A stretch of 64,000 nucleotides of DNA from Gracilimonas sp040877545 (GCA_040877545.1 JBBDNN010000064.1:18423-82422), one strand, 5' to 3'. Shown: positions 37,450-45,757, counted from the first letter of the stretch. Notes: generated from the sequence alone by a model not told the origin. Numbers and translations: made by a program.

Positions 37450-37551
37450 CTAAATCATCTTTACTTTTTGTTTTCTCCTCTGGTAATAATCACGATTTCG
37501 TTCTTCGGCAGTTTCTATTTCCTGTTTAGGGACTTTATTCGTTATTTCGGT
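37450..37551 (-). pseudogene. 3' remnant of a HigB-like toxin
   Basis: A minus-strand frame reads TNKVPKQEIETAEERNRDYY and then TAG at 37450-37452. It matches the C-terminal signature of Gp49/HigB toxins (compare KTQKTPQNII in the intact module at 5467). Its 5' part is missing: the frame is cut exactly where the cupin gene ends (37542). The HigA-like gene follows. Confidence 0.6.
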
Positions 37552-38171
37552 CTTGATTTGTCGTCATAGGGTGTCACACCAAACAGTCGGGCATATGGTT
37601 TTATTATTTTTTTTATCAAATTAAAAAATGCCGGGGGTGTCCCCAAAATAGCGCTGTCAAATAATTCGTCAAGCACACAAATTTTCGCAAACATTTTTAA
37701 ACTTAGTCCACCATCGGATTTCATAAGTGGATATAGCTGTGCAAGTGAATAAGCAAATTCAGCTGGAACATAATCATCGTTCTTTTCCGAACGAACAATA
37801 ACCACCTCGTTAGTTTCATTATACATTCTATGATAAATTCCCCTTTTAAAACATAGTCTATCTCCCTGATTTAGTTTGCTGATATGTCCACCAACTTTTA
37901 TTGTAAGCGTGCCTTTAATTACAGTTGCATGTTCATCAAGATTAGTGTGCAAATGTTCAGGTGGTCCTATCGCATTGGGATTAAACTTTAATTCACAATA
38001 AACTTTATTTCCGTCTTGTCGGATGAAGGTTTGTGTGACCCCTTCAGCTTTACTTATAAACGTCTGACCAGGCAAAAAATAATTGTCCAATAATGGACGC
38101 TTGAAGGGAAATGAAAGGTTGTATAAAACGGGCAGAAGTAACAGTCCGATAATGATTAATGTTACTGTCAT
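37542..38171 (-). CDS. Cupin-domain membrane-anchored protein
   Basis: 209 residues. One N-terminal membrane segment (residues 2-20) is followed by a single cupin barrel: GPPEHLHTNLDEHATVIKG (metal-ligand His-x-His and Glu, about 69-87), then a HISKLNQGDRLCFKRGIYH strand pair. The C-terminal 60 residues are helical. Substrate unknown. Its 3' end abuts the remnant of a HigB-like toxin. Confidence 0.75.
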   Translation of the reverse strand: MTVTLIIIGLLLLPVLYNLSFPFKRPLLDNYFLPGQTFISKAEGVTQTFIRQDGNKVYCELKFNPNAIGPPEHLHTNLDEHATVIKGTLTIKVGGHISKLNQGDRLCFKRGIYHRMYNETNEVVIVRSEKNDDYVPAEFAYSLAQLYPLMKSDGGLSLKMFAKICVLDELFDSAILGTPPAFFNLIKKIIKPYARLFGVTPYDDKSRPK

Positions 38172-38223
38172 AGTATGAAGAATTATTATTAAAGCTTATG
38201 ATGGCGATCGCTCAAAAATTACC

Positions 38224-38247
38224 ACTAACACCGGGCATATCACTAAC
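38224..38247 (-). repeat. Partial attC-like end
   Basis: The plus strand reads ACTAACACCGGGC and then a second CACTAAC. On the minus strand this gives GCCCGGTGTTAGT, close to the end of site 1 (CCGGGTGTTATAT). It lies between the cupin start and the degenerate site at 38381, at the place of a cassette boundary. No complete site surrounds it. Confidence 0.3.
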
Positions 38248-38380
38248 GTAGTTCAGGCATCCTCGCTTCGTACGTAATTATTATTCATGTTATTATAGAC
38301 ATAAGTTTATATAAAAGTTTGAATATCAACTTACGCTCAAAAGATTTCTAAGTTTTTGATATTATATTAGCCATAAGGGA

Positions 38381-38499
38381 CCCTGCGTTTAATCCCAAAG
38401 GGACAGGCGGGCGCGGAGATTATGAGTTAATTAACGGCTAACCTGCCCACTGTAGCCTTTGGTGAAGGTGGGAATTTCTAAACAAGCAACACCGGCTTT
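38381..38499 (-). repeat. attC-like site 5, truncated
   Basis: The interior is closely related to sites 1 and 3 (GGGCGCGGAGATTATGAG and then the TTAATTAACGGCTAA variant, 38409-38440), but the CAGTTGATGCG end is missing. The repeat runs straight into the 3' end of the membrane-protein gene at 38500. It would not be expected to recombine as sequenced. Confidence 0.5.
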
Positions 38500-39012
38500 T
38501 CAAATTTTACTTGCTTTGAGATCTTTCTTAAGGCTGGAAATTTTGAGTCTCTTATTTATTAATAAATATTTGATATCAAATCTATTGTCTACCATAAGTT
38601 GCCGGTGGTAATAATTGATATGCTCTAAAATGCCAAAGATATTTGCAAAAATGGCCCAAAAAATAAAATTCTCTTCTAATAAGGTCCAGCCATTTAAATA
38701 AAATTGAACGAGTAGCATTAAAGGGATAATGGCAATCATAGTCATATTTAATTTTTCAGAGAATCTGAAAAACAGTAGTGCTTTTTCCTGATTAACAAAC
38801 TTTCCTTTCATCGCGTCTAATTTCAACTTCCAATAATACTGTCCCTGAAAAAGGATGATTACCATCAGTAATAGACCGTAAATCAAAAAAACTATATCAG
38901 AAAAAGAATATTCAAGTATTAACCAAACTGCAATCCCAGAAAAGAGAAATACATTAAATAGCTCTGTGGGATAATACCAGCTCAATCGTCTAATTAATCT
39001 TTTTTTGCTCAC
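38500..39012 (-). CDS. Four-TM membrane protein of unknown function
   Basis: 170 residues with about four membrane helices between basic termini (SKKRLIRRLSWYYP at the start; NKRLKISSLKKDLKASKI at the end). I do not recognise the family. Low GC and its place between attC-like repeats suggest a cassette-borne gene. Confidence 0.65.
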   Translation of the reverse strand: MSKKRLIRRLSWYYPTELFNVFLFSGIAVWLILEYSFSDIVFLIYGLLLMVIILFQGQYYWKLKLDAMKGKFVNQEKALLFFRFSEKLNMTMIAIIPLMLLVQFYLNGWTLLEENFIFWAIFANIFGILEHINYYHRQLMVDNRFDIKYLLINKRLKISSLKKDLKASKI

Positions 39013-39055
39013 ATTTCCCTATTTAAATATGTATCTCGGTTTTATGGTTTTTGCA

Positions 39056-39172
39056 GGTGCAATCAGCAGGTTAATAAACGGCTAAAAATTCAAGATTAGC
39101 AACTCAGATTCCGTTGCCTTCCGATGTCTGTCCCGATAGATATCGCGGATTCCCAGTTTATGCGTTTGCTAT
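39056..39172 (-). repeat. attC-like site 6
   Basis: The interior carries GGTTAATAAACGGCTAAAAA (39069 onward), shared with sites 1 and 3. The right end is CAGTTTATGCG (39154-39164), a one-base variant of CAGTTGATGCG. The outer end overlaps the TAG stop of the neighbouring gene. The left end is degenerate. Confidence 0.5.
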
Positions 39173-39591
39173 ACCAACAATGATATAATTAATGAACTTA
39201 TAGAAATTACTAAAGATACAAGAGCTATATTTGTAGCAATCCAAAACTTCTTGCTTTCTTTTCTTAAATCTGCTAAAACAGACGCAGCTAATGGAAAATT
39301 AATGCAGTGTTTATCATTTCCTACCACCATTGCAAAAAAATGAACTAAAGAATTGTCATCTTTTCTGTAACCATATTTTTTATCTAAATGATAGTATAGA
39401 CGTCCGAATATTATATCACCATTAACATCCAAAGTCTTTGCAATCGCATCTATTTCAATTGGAACATAAATTTTTGAGCTCCTTGAGGGATTATCTTTAG
39501 AAAATCTCACAAATTTGTCATAATACTGGCCATAAATTTCATCCAATATCTTCAAATCTGTTGGTATTTTTTTTCTATTAATATTTCTCAT
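39169..39591 (-). CDS. Hypothetical protein with C-terminal membrane anchor
   Basis: 140 residues. A soluble, charged N-terminal part is followed by one hydrophobic C-terminal helix (about 117-139, WIATNIALVSLVISISSLII). No motif is recognised. The start lies one base after the upstream lipoprotein gene's stop, so the two were probably acquired together. Its stop codon lies inside the end of attC-like site 6. Confidence 0.6.
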   Translation of the reverse strand: MRNINRKKIPTDLKILDEIYGQYYDKFVRFSKDNPSRSSKIYVPIEIDAIAKTLDVNGDIIFGRLYYHLDKKYGYRKDDNSLVHFFAMVVGNDKHCINFPLAASVLADLRKESKKFWIATNIALVSLVISISSLIISLLV

Positions 39592-39592
39592 T

Positions 39593-40051
39593 TTAGTTTC
39601 TTGCGTAGCTAATCTCTTGGTGAGGATAAGAGGATACTATTTCATGCATCTTTTCCCACATCAGCTTAACATTACTTCCTAAACTTTTCTTGTTTTCTAC
39701 TTCAAAGTCAGTTCCAATTCCCATGTTGCCATTTCCAGTAACTTGAATTGTGGTCTTATATCTTGAACTAATCGAAATATTCATCGAAAAAGCATAGCTA
39801 TTAAGAGCATTACCATAGTCCTGAATATCTGTTTTGATTATCATCAAATCTTTATCAGTATTCTCAAATCCAAAGCCATAATCAGAGAGATGTTGAGCAA
39901 AATGCTGATAAGCTTCTTCAGCAGTCTCCTCTACATTTAATAAAATTTTATCTGCTCCATCAATCATTTCATTTGTAGGGCCAGCAGGAGGTAGTGTTGT
40001 AGCACAACTGATTAAAAGTAGTGGAAGTAAAATGAGAAATAATTTTTTCAT
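39593..40051 (-). CDS. Hypothetical lipoprotein
   Basis: 152 residues. A clear signal peptide ends in the lipobox LLISC (Cys 16). The mature part has alternating strands (IKTDIQDYGNAL, MNISISSRYKTTIQVTGN) and no recognised family. It is adjacent to the membrane-anchored protein gene at 39169, which suggests a two-gene unit. Confidence 0.65.
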   Translation of the reverse strand: MKKLFLILLPLLLISCATTLPPAGPTNEMIDGADKILLNVEETAEEAYQHFAQHLSDYGFGFENTDKDLMIIKTDIQDYGNALNSYAFSMNISISSRYKTTIQVTGNGNMGIGTDFEVENKKSLGSNVKLMWEKMHEIVSSYPHQEISYARN

Positions 40052-40097
40052 AATTTTTAGTCTTATTGTTGTTTGTCTTTACCCACAGAGCCTATTT

Positions 40098-40849
40098 TTA
40101 CGGATTTGTTTTTAGAAGAAAAGCTTTCTTTTCTTGAAAATCGAATAAATAAGTTCTGTCAAAATCTGAAATGTACTGTTCTTTCAAAGCACTTCCTGAA
40201 ACGTCAAACCATGTTGATGGTAAGAATCCATAAACAACGATGAGCAACCAAATTCATCACATTTTATTCTGTAATTACTGACCTTCTGATTTTTCCTGTT
40301 AATGCTTTCCTGAATAAAATTAAATGGGATTTCTGGAATAGCACCACCTAAACTTACAGGTGCCCATCCTGATTTCTCCCTATTCTCAAATCTGATAACT
40401 GTTATAGAAGTTATCTCTTTCGGCAGTGGATCATCGGCTTCCCAAGTTTGTCTTATTTTAATCGTTTCATTCTGTTCGGGAATATTATTTTTAACTCTCT
40501 GAACTAAAGCCTTTGCAATAGAATCTATCTGACGTTTTGAAAATTGAGTTCCTATAGAAAAACTTACCCAAACAACCACAGGCTCATTGTTTGAACTGTC
40601 AAAAAGCCTTTTGGATTTATTTAAAATTTGAAAAATGTAGTTTTCCTCCGCCTGCATTGTAGTTCCATTCTTCCGAGGTTCATGGAACACTTCAGTATGC
40701 TCGATTCCTACTATTTTGTTGGATGTCGAAATTGGAAAATCTGGATGTTCTTTATCTTTAGGGATTTCACCCTCAGGGAAGTCTGGTATAGATTCCTTGA
40801 AGGCCAACAAATGAGCCAATTCTTGATTTTTTTGTTCTTTGCGCGACAT
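40098..40849 (-). pseudogene. Frameshifted PD-(D/E)xK-like hypothetical protein
   Basis: The intact part (from 40849 to about 40252) reads HPDFPISTSNKIVGIEHTEVF near residues 36-56, an Asp...GIE pattern like restriction-endonuclease-fold proteins. The frame then drifts after CDEF and stops at 40184. In the neighbouring frame the expected C-terminus continues WLLIVVYGFLPSTWF and ends FDRTYLFDFQEKKAF ahead of TAA at 40098-40100. One missing T (TTTGG for TTTTGG near 40249-40252) explains both. Probably a cassette gene knocked out by a single-base deletion; function unknown. Confidence 0.65.
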
Positions 40850-40960
40850 AAGCTTATGGGTAAAACATATTAATGATGAGCATTTTCATCCCCCGTAAAT
40901 GTATATAATTCAGCTGTAAATGCCTCATTCACAGAAATAACTATTCACCCCAAAAATAAC

Positions 40961-40990
40961 AAAACCCCGCCCTTTTGGGGACGGGGTTTT
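40961..40990 (-). terminator. Intrinsic terminator of rnpB
   Basis: AAAACCCCG...CGGGGTTTT stem (40961-40969 / 40982-40990), followed on the minus strand by a T-rich stretch. It lies 10 bp past the RNase P RNA 3' end. Confidence 0.8.
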
Positions 40991-41000
40991 CATGTAATTA

Positions 41001-41381
41001 GCAGGAAAGCCTGTAAGCCGGATTTTGTTCCTCCACCTTTCGGCAGATTCGGTAATCATTTATCTGGTGCGTTCCACCCGATGGCGTGGCGACAAGCGGC
41101 ACATACCATCTGCATGAACTTGCACCCCGTAAGGTTTGCACTGCCTCCTCGGTCGCCCTCGGAGCGGTGAGCTCTTACCTCACCTTTTCACCTTTTCCCT
41201 CACGATAAATCGCAAGGGTAGTTTGTTTTCTGTTGCACTTTCTGTCATGACGGGATTTCTCCCGCCAAGCCTCCCCTTCGCCGGCTTAAGCCGAATCGGG
41301 GAGCACGGTGCTTGTTGGTGTCCGGACTTTCCTCCCCGCACATAAATTTATGTGCGGAGCGATTACCCGGCTTTCCTGCGT
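41001..41381 (-). ncRNA. rnpB: RNase P RNA (bacterial class A)
   Basis: About 380 nt. Both ends read GCAGGAAAGC in pairing orientation (P1: plus-strand 41001-41010 against 41371-41381). The 5' part contains the hallmark GGAGGAAAGTCCGGAC (complement at about 41320-41340), and CACCCGATGG-type loops and the 3' CCGGCTTACAGGC are present. It is the catalytic RNA that removes 5' leaders from pre-tRNAs. The start and end are accurate to within a few bases. Several protein-length open frames across it are artefacts. Confidence 0.93.
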
Positions 41382-41447
41382 GTAAAGATAAGAAATTTAT
41401 CGCTGAATTAATTTGGACGAGGGAGGGGGTGATTTCAACCTTACCCC

Positions 41448-41511
41448 AACTTTTCCAAAGATGTCAAGGGTTAGGAAGAAGGAGATTGCCGGTAATAACT
41501 TTGGAAAAGTT
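41448..41511. repeat. 13-bp inverted repeat upstream of rnpB
   Basis: AACTTTTCCAAAG (41448-41460) and CTTTGGAAAAGTT (41499-41511) are perfect inverted copies 38 bp apart, between rnpB and the zinc-ribbon-family gene. They may be operator half-sites or a weak terminator for the gene at 41591. Confidence 0.5.
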
Positions 41512-41590
41512 ATTACATGCCACGGCAGGAAGAATCGATTTCCACCTCCAGCTTTTATAAAACTTTCAGTGTAGGGAAAAAAGATTGTTA

Positions 41591-42325
41591 TTAGATAGTA
41601 AGATCTTCTTTGGCTTTATCGAAGAAAGACTGATCCACTACAATTCGCCCGCTGCTTTCATCCACAATGATTTTATTCTTTCGTCGCACTTCAACCTGTA
41701 CCTGTGGCGGAAGAGCCATTCCAAGAGCGGCGCCGCGATCCATTGCCACAACAGCCATTCCGTTATTGAGGCCTTCGCGCAAACGTTTATAACTTCTCAT
41801 ATAGCGATCATCAATTTCTTTTTCAACTTTTTTCCGCTTTTTTAGCAAGGCTTCTTCTTCATCTTCAGTTGATTTTACCACCGTTTTAAGGCTGCCGCTT
41901 TTTTCTTCGAAATCTGCTTTTGCTTCCTCAAGATTAGCCCTGGCAACTTCAAGTTCAGGAACTATTTCTTCTTTTCGTTTCTCGATTTCCTGCAGGCGAG
42001 ATTGCGCGTTTTCGATTACCTGTTTTTGAGCCTCAATTTCTTTAGTGAGGGCATCATATTCACGGTTATTACGAACGCTTAGCTGCTGATCTTCATACTT
42101 CTCTATTTTCTCTTCCGAGCTTTTTAGATCCAGTTTCAGTTTATCATATTCTACCGTAAGATTTGTCTCTTCTTGCTCTAGTTTTTCGAGCTTGGCCTCT
42201 TTACGAGCTATATCGGTTTCAATATCAAGAACCTCTTCGGGAAGATCGCCGCGCAATTGCTTCAGTTCATCTATGCGGCTGTCAATATATTGTAGGTTTG
42301 CTAGTTTTTGGAGTACTTCTTTCAT
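41591..42325 (-). CDS. Coiled-coil protein of the COG1579 zinc-ribbon family, cysteines lost
   Basis: 244 residues from the ATG at 42325 (MKEVLQKLANLQYID, the family's normal start). Residues 15-170 are a long coiled coil. The family normally ends in a C4 zinc ribbon (CxxC...LPPQ...CxxCGR). Here that region reads RGAALGMALPPQVQVEV and then VDESSGRIVV, so all four zinc ligands are gone while the surrounding residues are kept. The family binds nucleic acid or acts as a scaffold. It follows the Nif3 gene (overlapping spacing), a frequent pairing. Confidence 0.85.
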   Translation of the reverse strand: MKEVLQKLANLQYIDSRIDELKQLRGDLPEEVLDIETDIARKEAKLEKLEQEETNLTVEYDKLKLDLKSSEEKIEKYEDQQLSVRNNREYDALTKEIEAQKQVIENAQSRLQEIEKRKEEIVPELEVARANLEEAKADFEEKSGSLKTVVKSTEDEEEALLKKRKKVEKEIDDRYMRSYKRLREGLNNGMAVVAMDRGAALGMALPPQVQVEVRRKNKIIVDESSGRIVVDQSFFDKAKEDLTI

Positions 42326-42335
42326 GGAGTGAGAT

Positions 42336-43397
42336 TCAACTTTGTTGAATAGTTTTTGGTTCAGTATTCGATACATAAACATGCATCGGGTTGGTTACAG
42401 TTTGGGTAACAGAAACATTTAACGCCTCAAAAGCTTCGGATAATTCATTCTTAAGTGCTTCAGCCACAGGAAATTCACTTTCATAATGACCTACGTCTAC
42501 CAGCAGAAAATTTTCTTTCTCGGTGAAGTAATCGTGATATTTAATGTCAGCGGTTACAAATGCCTGAGCGCCTGCCTGCACGGCTTTATTTTTTAAGAAA
42601 ACACCGGCGCCACCGCAAACGGCCACACTCTGGATACGGTCAACCTCGCCCGAGTAGCGAATGGCTTTTACATTAAGGGCGCGGGAAACCAGGTGAAGAA
42701 ATTCATTTTGGCCAATGCCATCATCGGGATAATTGCCTATAACACCCATTCCAAAATTCTGAGAAGTGGAGGCAAGATCAGTAACCTGAAAACTCCCCTC
42801 TTTCATCATACCTTCTGTTTTTAATGCTTTTTTCAGGGCAGCTACATTTTGCTTGTCAATAATGGCTTCGAAACATTTTAGGCCATCCTCCCTGCTGTGC
42901 ACTTCAAAATAATGGCCTTCTTCAGCCGAGTAATAATTTAAAAGTTTAAGTACGGCTTTACTGTCTTTGTGAGCAGTTACCAGCCGGATTTTTCGGCTGA
43001 TCGAGTAATTTTTATCCAGGAATTTGAGGTTATCGAGCCCAAGCATATTTGCAAGTACGAAAGAAACACCATCTAAGGCGGCATCTAGGTTAGTATGTGC
43101 TACCAATAAACCAATATCATTTTTAATTAGTTTATAAATGATACGTCCTTGTTCGTTGGTGGGATTAATGCTGCCGATCTTGCTGAAGATAAGTGGGTGG
43201 TGTGCTACAATTAGCTCGCATCCTTTGCTGATGGCTTCTTCTACCACGCCATCCGTAACGTCCAGACAGGTGAGAACAGAGGTGATGGTGGCGTTAGGAT
43301 CTCCAACCAGTAACCCGACATTATCATATTCCAATTTTACTTCGGTGGGAGCCCACTGATTGAGGAAAGTAGAGATATGTCGGATTCGGGTTGACAT
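42336..43397 (-). CDS. Nif3-like dinuclear metal-centre protein
   Basis: 353 residues. The metal ligands are recognisable: VAHHPLIFSKI, AHTNLDAALDG and, near the C-terminus, DVGHYESE. The central insertion (about 130-240) is the PII-like domain of the longer YqfO-type members. These hexamers bind two metals and are sometimes annotated as GTP cyclohydrolase 1 type 2, but the function is unsettled. It is followed directly by the coiled-coil gene. Confidence 0.88.
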   Translation of the reverse strand: MSTRIRHISTFLNQWAPTEVKLEYDNVGLLVGDPNATITSVLTCLDVTDGVVEEAISKGCELIVAHHPLIFSKIGSINPTNEQGRIIYKLIKNDIGLLVAHTNLDAALDGVSFVLANMLGLDNLKFLDKNYSISRKIRLVTAHKDSKAVLKLLNYYSAEEGHYFEVHSREDGLKCFEAIIDKQNVAALKKALKTEGMMKEGSFQVTDLASTSQNFGMGVIGNYPDDGIGQNEFLHLVSRALNVKAIRYSGEVDRIQSVAVCGGAGVFLKNKAVQAGAQAFVTADIKYHDYFTEKENFLLVDVGHYESEFPVAEALKNELSEAFEALNVSVTQTVTNPMHVYVSNTEPKTIQQS

Positions 43398-43589
43398 GCT
43401 ATCTATCTCCTCTTTTCTTTGATCCAGACAGCCGATCCGACATTGGAACTATGTAATTTTGGAATATTAATATCAATAAATAACAATTAATGAAGTTATC
43501 ATCAGAGCTTCCAAAAATAAGGCTTATCTGTGAATGATAAAAGATTATCTTTGCGTTAATTAAATAATTTCTTCTAAAGAGTGATTTTT

Positions 43590-44294
43590 ATGAATGAAAT
43601 CGATATTTGCCAAAAGCTGGAAAATATTCAGCAGAAAATTAAAGATACCTGTAAGAGGTGCGGGCGGAATCCCGAAGAAATAACTTTGGTGGCAGTGAGT
43701 AAAACAAAGCCGAAAGAAGCCATTTTAAAGGCGGTACAATGTGGACAGCTACAGTTTGGCGAAAACCGGATGCAGGAATTAGAAGATAAAATGACGGAAA
43801 TTGATAATCCTTCTATTAGCTGGCATATGATTGGAAACATTCAAAGCAACAAAATTAAATATATTGCAGAGCGGGTTAGTTGGATTCATTCTGTGGAGAA
43901 AGAAAAATACCTGAAAGAAATAGATAAGAGGGCTGAAAAATTTGAGCGCGTTATTAACGTTCTGATTCAGGTAAACATCAGCAATGAAAAGCAAAAAGGT
44001 GGCTGTAAACCGGATGAATTAGCTGGAATCCTCGAAGCGGCTCAATCCTATAAATACATTCGAATAAAAGGCTTGATGGGAATGGCAACTTTTGTGGACG
44101 ATGCTGAGGATATCCGGCCTGAATTCCGGCTTTTGAAGCAGCTGTTTTTCTCCCATCAAAAATATAATAAAGGAAGTGTGGATTTGCAGCATCTCTCCAT
44201 GGGAATGACAAACGATATGGAGGTTGCCATTGAAGAGGGCGCAACCATGTTACGAATCGGAAGCGCCATTTTTGGAGCCCGTAACTATGGTTGA
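43590..44294 (+). CDS. YggS/PLPBP-family pyridoxal-phosphate-binding protein
   Basis: 234 residues from the ATG at 43590, preceded by an AAGAG ribosome site at the right spacing. VAVSKTKP supplies the PLP lysine, and GENRMQELEDK, WHMIGNIQSNK and the C-terminal STMLRIGSAIFG-type phosphate-binding end (GATMLRIGSAIFGAR) define the family. The protein buffers PLP and amino-acid homeostasis. It leads a run of three further genes ending with DivIVA, resembling the yggS-divIVA arrangement of Gram-positives. Confidence 0.92.
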   Translation: MNEIDICQKLENIQQKIKDTCKRCGRNPEEITLVAVSKTKPKEAILKAVQCGQLQFGENRMQELEDKMTEIDNPSISWHMIGNIQSNKIKYIAERVSWIHSVEKEKYLKEIDKRAEKFERVINVLIQVNISNEKQKGGCKPDELAGILEAAQSYKYIRIKGLMGMATFVDDAEDIRPEFRLLKQLFFSHQKYNKGSVDLQHLSMGMTNDMEVAIEEGATMLRIGSAIFGARNYG

Positions 44295-44344
44295 CTTGTT
44301 GCGTAGCAAATTGCACTTTTAAAAAACACAAAAAGGAGGGCATT

Positions 44345-44662
44345 ATGTTATTTGGTATTCCATGGTTCGCAATTATTCCCATCGTAGCGATAGTAGGCGG
44401 CTTACTTTTCGCCTACAAAGAACAAGAGTTAAAATTTGAAGAAAAAAGACTCACCAGCTCACGGGAGGTAAATGAATTGCGAAAAATTATTCATAATCTT
44501 AAATCCCGCATTGAAAATCTTGAGGCAAAAGTCGCAGCTGGTAATACAGACCAGAAAAATTCCGAAGCAGACCCTTTAAGCAGCATTGAAATTGATGATG
44601 AAGTTGAGGCGCAAAATAACGATAATGCGGGTTCTAAAAGAAAGTTTAAAGCTGATAATTAG
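44345..44662 (+). CDS. Small membrane/coiled-coil protein (PspB-like)
   Basis: 105 residues. The AAGGAGGG site seven bases upstream fixes the start at 44345. One membrane helix (about 4-22) is followed by a charged coiled coil (NELRKIIHNLKSRIENLEAKV). The layout resembles the phage-shock protein PspB, but no PspA or PspC homologue is adjacent. It probably acts at the membrane together with its neighbour. Confidence 0.7.
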   Translation: MLFGIPWFAIIPIVAIVGGLLFAYKEQELKFEEKRLTSSREVNELRKIIHNLKSRIENLEAKVAAGNTDQKNSEADPLSSIEIDDEVEAQNNDNAGSKRKFKADN

Positions 44663-44670
44663 GAGATCCC

Positions 44671-45018
44671 ATGCCTTTTGAAATAATGGTTGTTTCAATA
44701 ATTGCTATCATTTTCGGTACCGGCTTAGTTGCATTTGTTTTGGGTGGAATTTACAGGCTCATTAAAGCGAAAATTGATCAGGGAAATTCAACCGGAGAGA
44801 TAAACCCACAGTTCTTTAAAGCTCTTAGTGAGTTCAAAAAAAATACCGAGCGCAGGCTTACCAATTTGGAAGCGATTGCTTCTGACCTGGAAGAAGAAAG
44901 ATACCGCGTAAGCGATAGTGATGAAGATAACAGCCAAATTGAAATAGAAGACGAAAAAACGCGTTCCTCATCCACCAAAGAAAGCGATGGTAATCTTAGG
45001 AACATGTTAAACGAATAA
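44671..45018 (+). CDS. Small membrane/coiled-coil protein, second copy of the layout
   Basis: 115 residues with one membrane helix (about 5-27) and an acidic, coiled C-terminal half. It follows the PspB-like gene by 8 bp and repeats its architecture, so the two may assemble together. No family is recognised. Confidence 0.65.
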   Translation: MPFEIMVVSIIAIIFGTGLVAFVLGGIYRLIKAKIDQGNSTGEINPQFFKALSEFKKNTERRLTNLEAIASDLEEERYRVSDSDEDNSQIEIEDEKTRSSSTKESDGNLRNMLNE

Positions 45019-45054
45019 GCCTTATTTTTTATAGGCTTTTAAAAAAAATCTTTT

Positions 45055-45711
45055 ATGAAACTGACTCCACTAGAAATTAAGCAACAGACATTTGAAAAAG
45101 GCCTTCGTGGTTATGATGTGTCTGACGTGCAGGCTTTTTTAACCCTAATGTCGAACGAGTTTGAGCAACTGATAAATAAAAACAGAGAGCTTGAACAACA
45201 GATTGATAAACTTACCGAACGGGTAAAGCATTATGAGCGTGTAGAAGAGGCGCTTCACGAAACGCTTCAAACGGCTAAAGAGTCGATGGAGCAAAAAATA
45301 GGCGGGGCAAAAAAAGAGGCGCAAAATACAATCGAAAAAGCCGAGATGGAGGCAGATGCCATCATTAAAGAGGCAAATCATCAGCGCCAACAAGTGCGGC
45401 AAAGTATTCTGCGGTTGCTAGACCGGCGCGAGGAGATTATAAATGGCGTAACTTCTTATCTTGAGAATGCTCAAAAATCGGTAAAACAATTTAGTAAAGA
45501 TGAGATGGGGGTATTTAAGCTTCCGAAAGAAGAAAATCTGGATGAAGCTATTGATAAAAGCAAAAAGCGGGCTAAATTTGCCTTCGATGAATCAAAAGAC
45601 AGAGAGAAAGAGGAAGAAGCCAACAGGAAGTCTTTTGATGAAGAGGAAGATGATCATGCCTTTCCACCGGGAAGTGATCGGTTGGATGACATTCTTGACG
45701 AAATAGATTAG
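45055..45711 (+). CDS. DivIVA-domain protein
   Basis: 218 residues. The N-terminal DivIVA lipid-binding motif is clear: MKLTPLEIKQQTFEKGLRGY, followed by DVSDVQAFLTLM. It continues as a long coiled coil and an acidic C-terminal tail. DivIVA proteins sense negative membrane curvature and organise division or polar growth. It ends the YggS-led gene run; purine nucleoside phosphorylase follows after 46 bp. Confidence 0.88.
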   Translation: MKLTPLEIKQQTFEKGLRGYDVSDVQAFLTLMSNEFEQLINKNRELEQQIDKLTERVKHYERVEEALHETLQTAKESMEQKIGGAKKEAQNTIEKAEMEADAIIKEANHQRQQVRQSILRLLDRREEIINGVTSYLENAQKSVKQFSKDEMGVFKLPKEENLDEAIDKSKKRAKFAFDESKDREKEEEANRKSFDEEEDDHAFPPGSDRLDDILDEID

Positions 45712-45757
45712 TACCTTCCATCTTACCAGGTTTTCATTACCCCTATAATTCATTTTC

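Noticed and set aside
34359..39172. CRISPR array
   Set aside because: Repeats are 115-160 bp, imperfect and separated by genes; no short regular spacers or cas genes are seen.
41136..41560. Two open frames on the plus strand near 41.1-41.6 kb
   Set aside because: They read through the RNase P RNA gene and its flank in the opposite direction.
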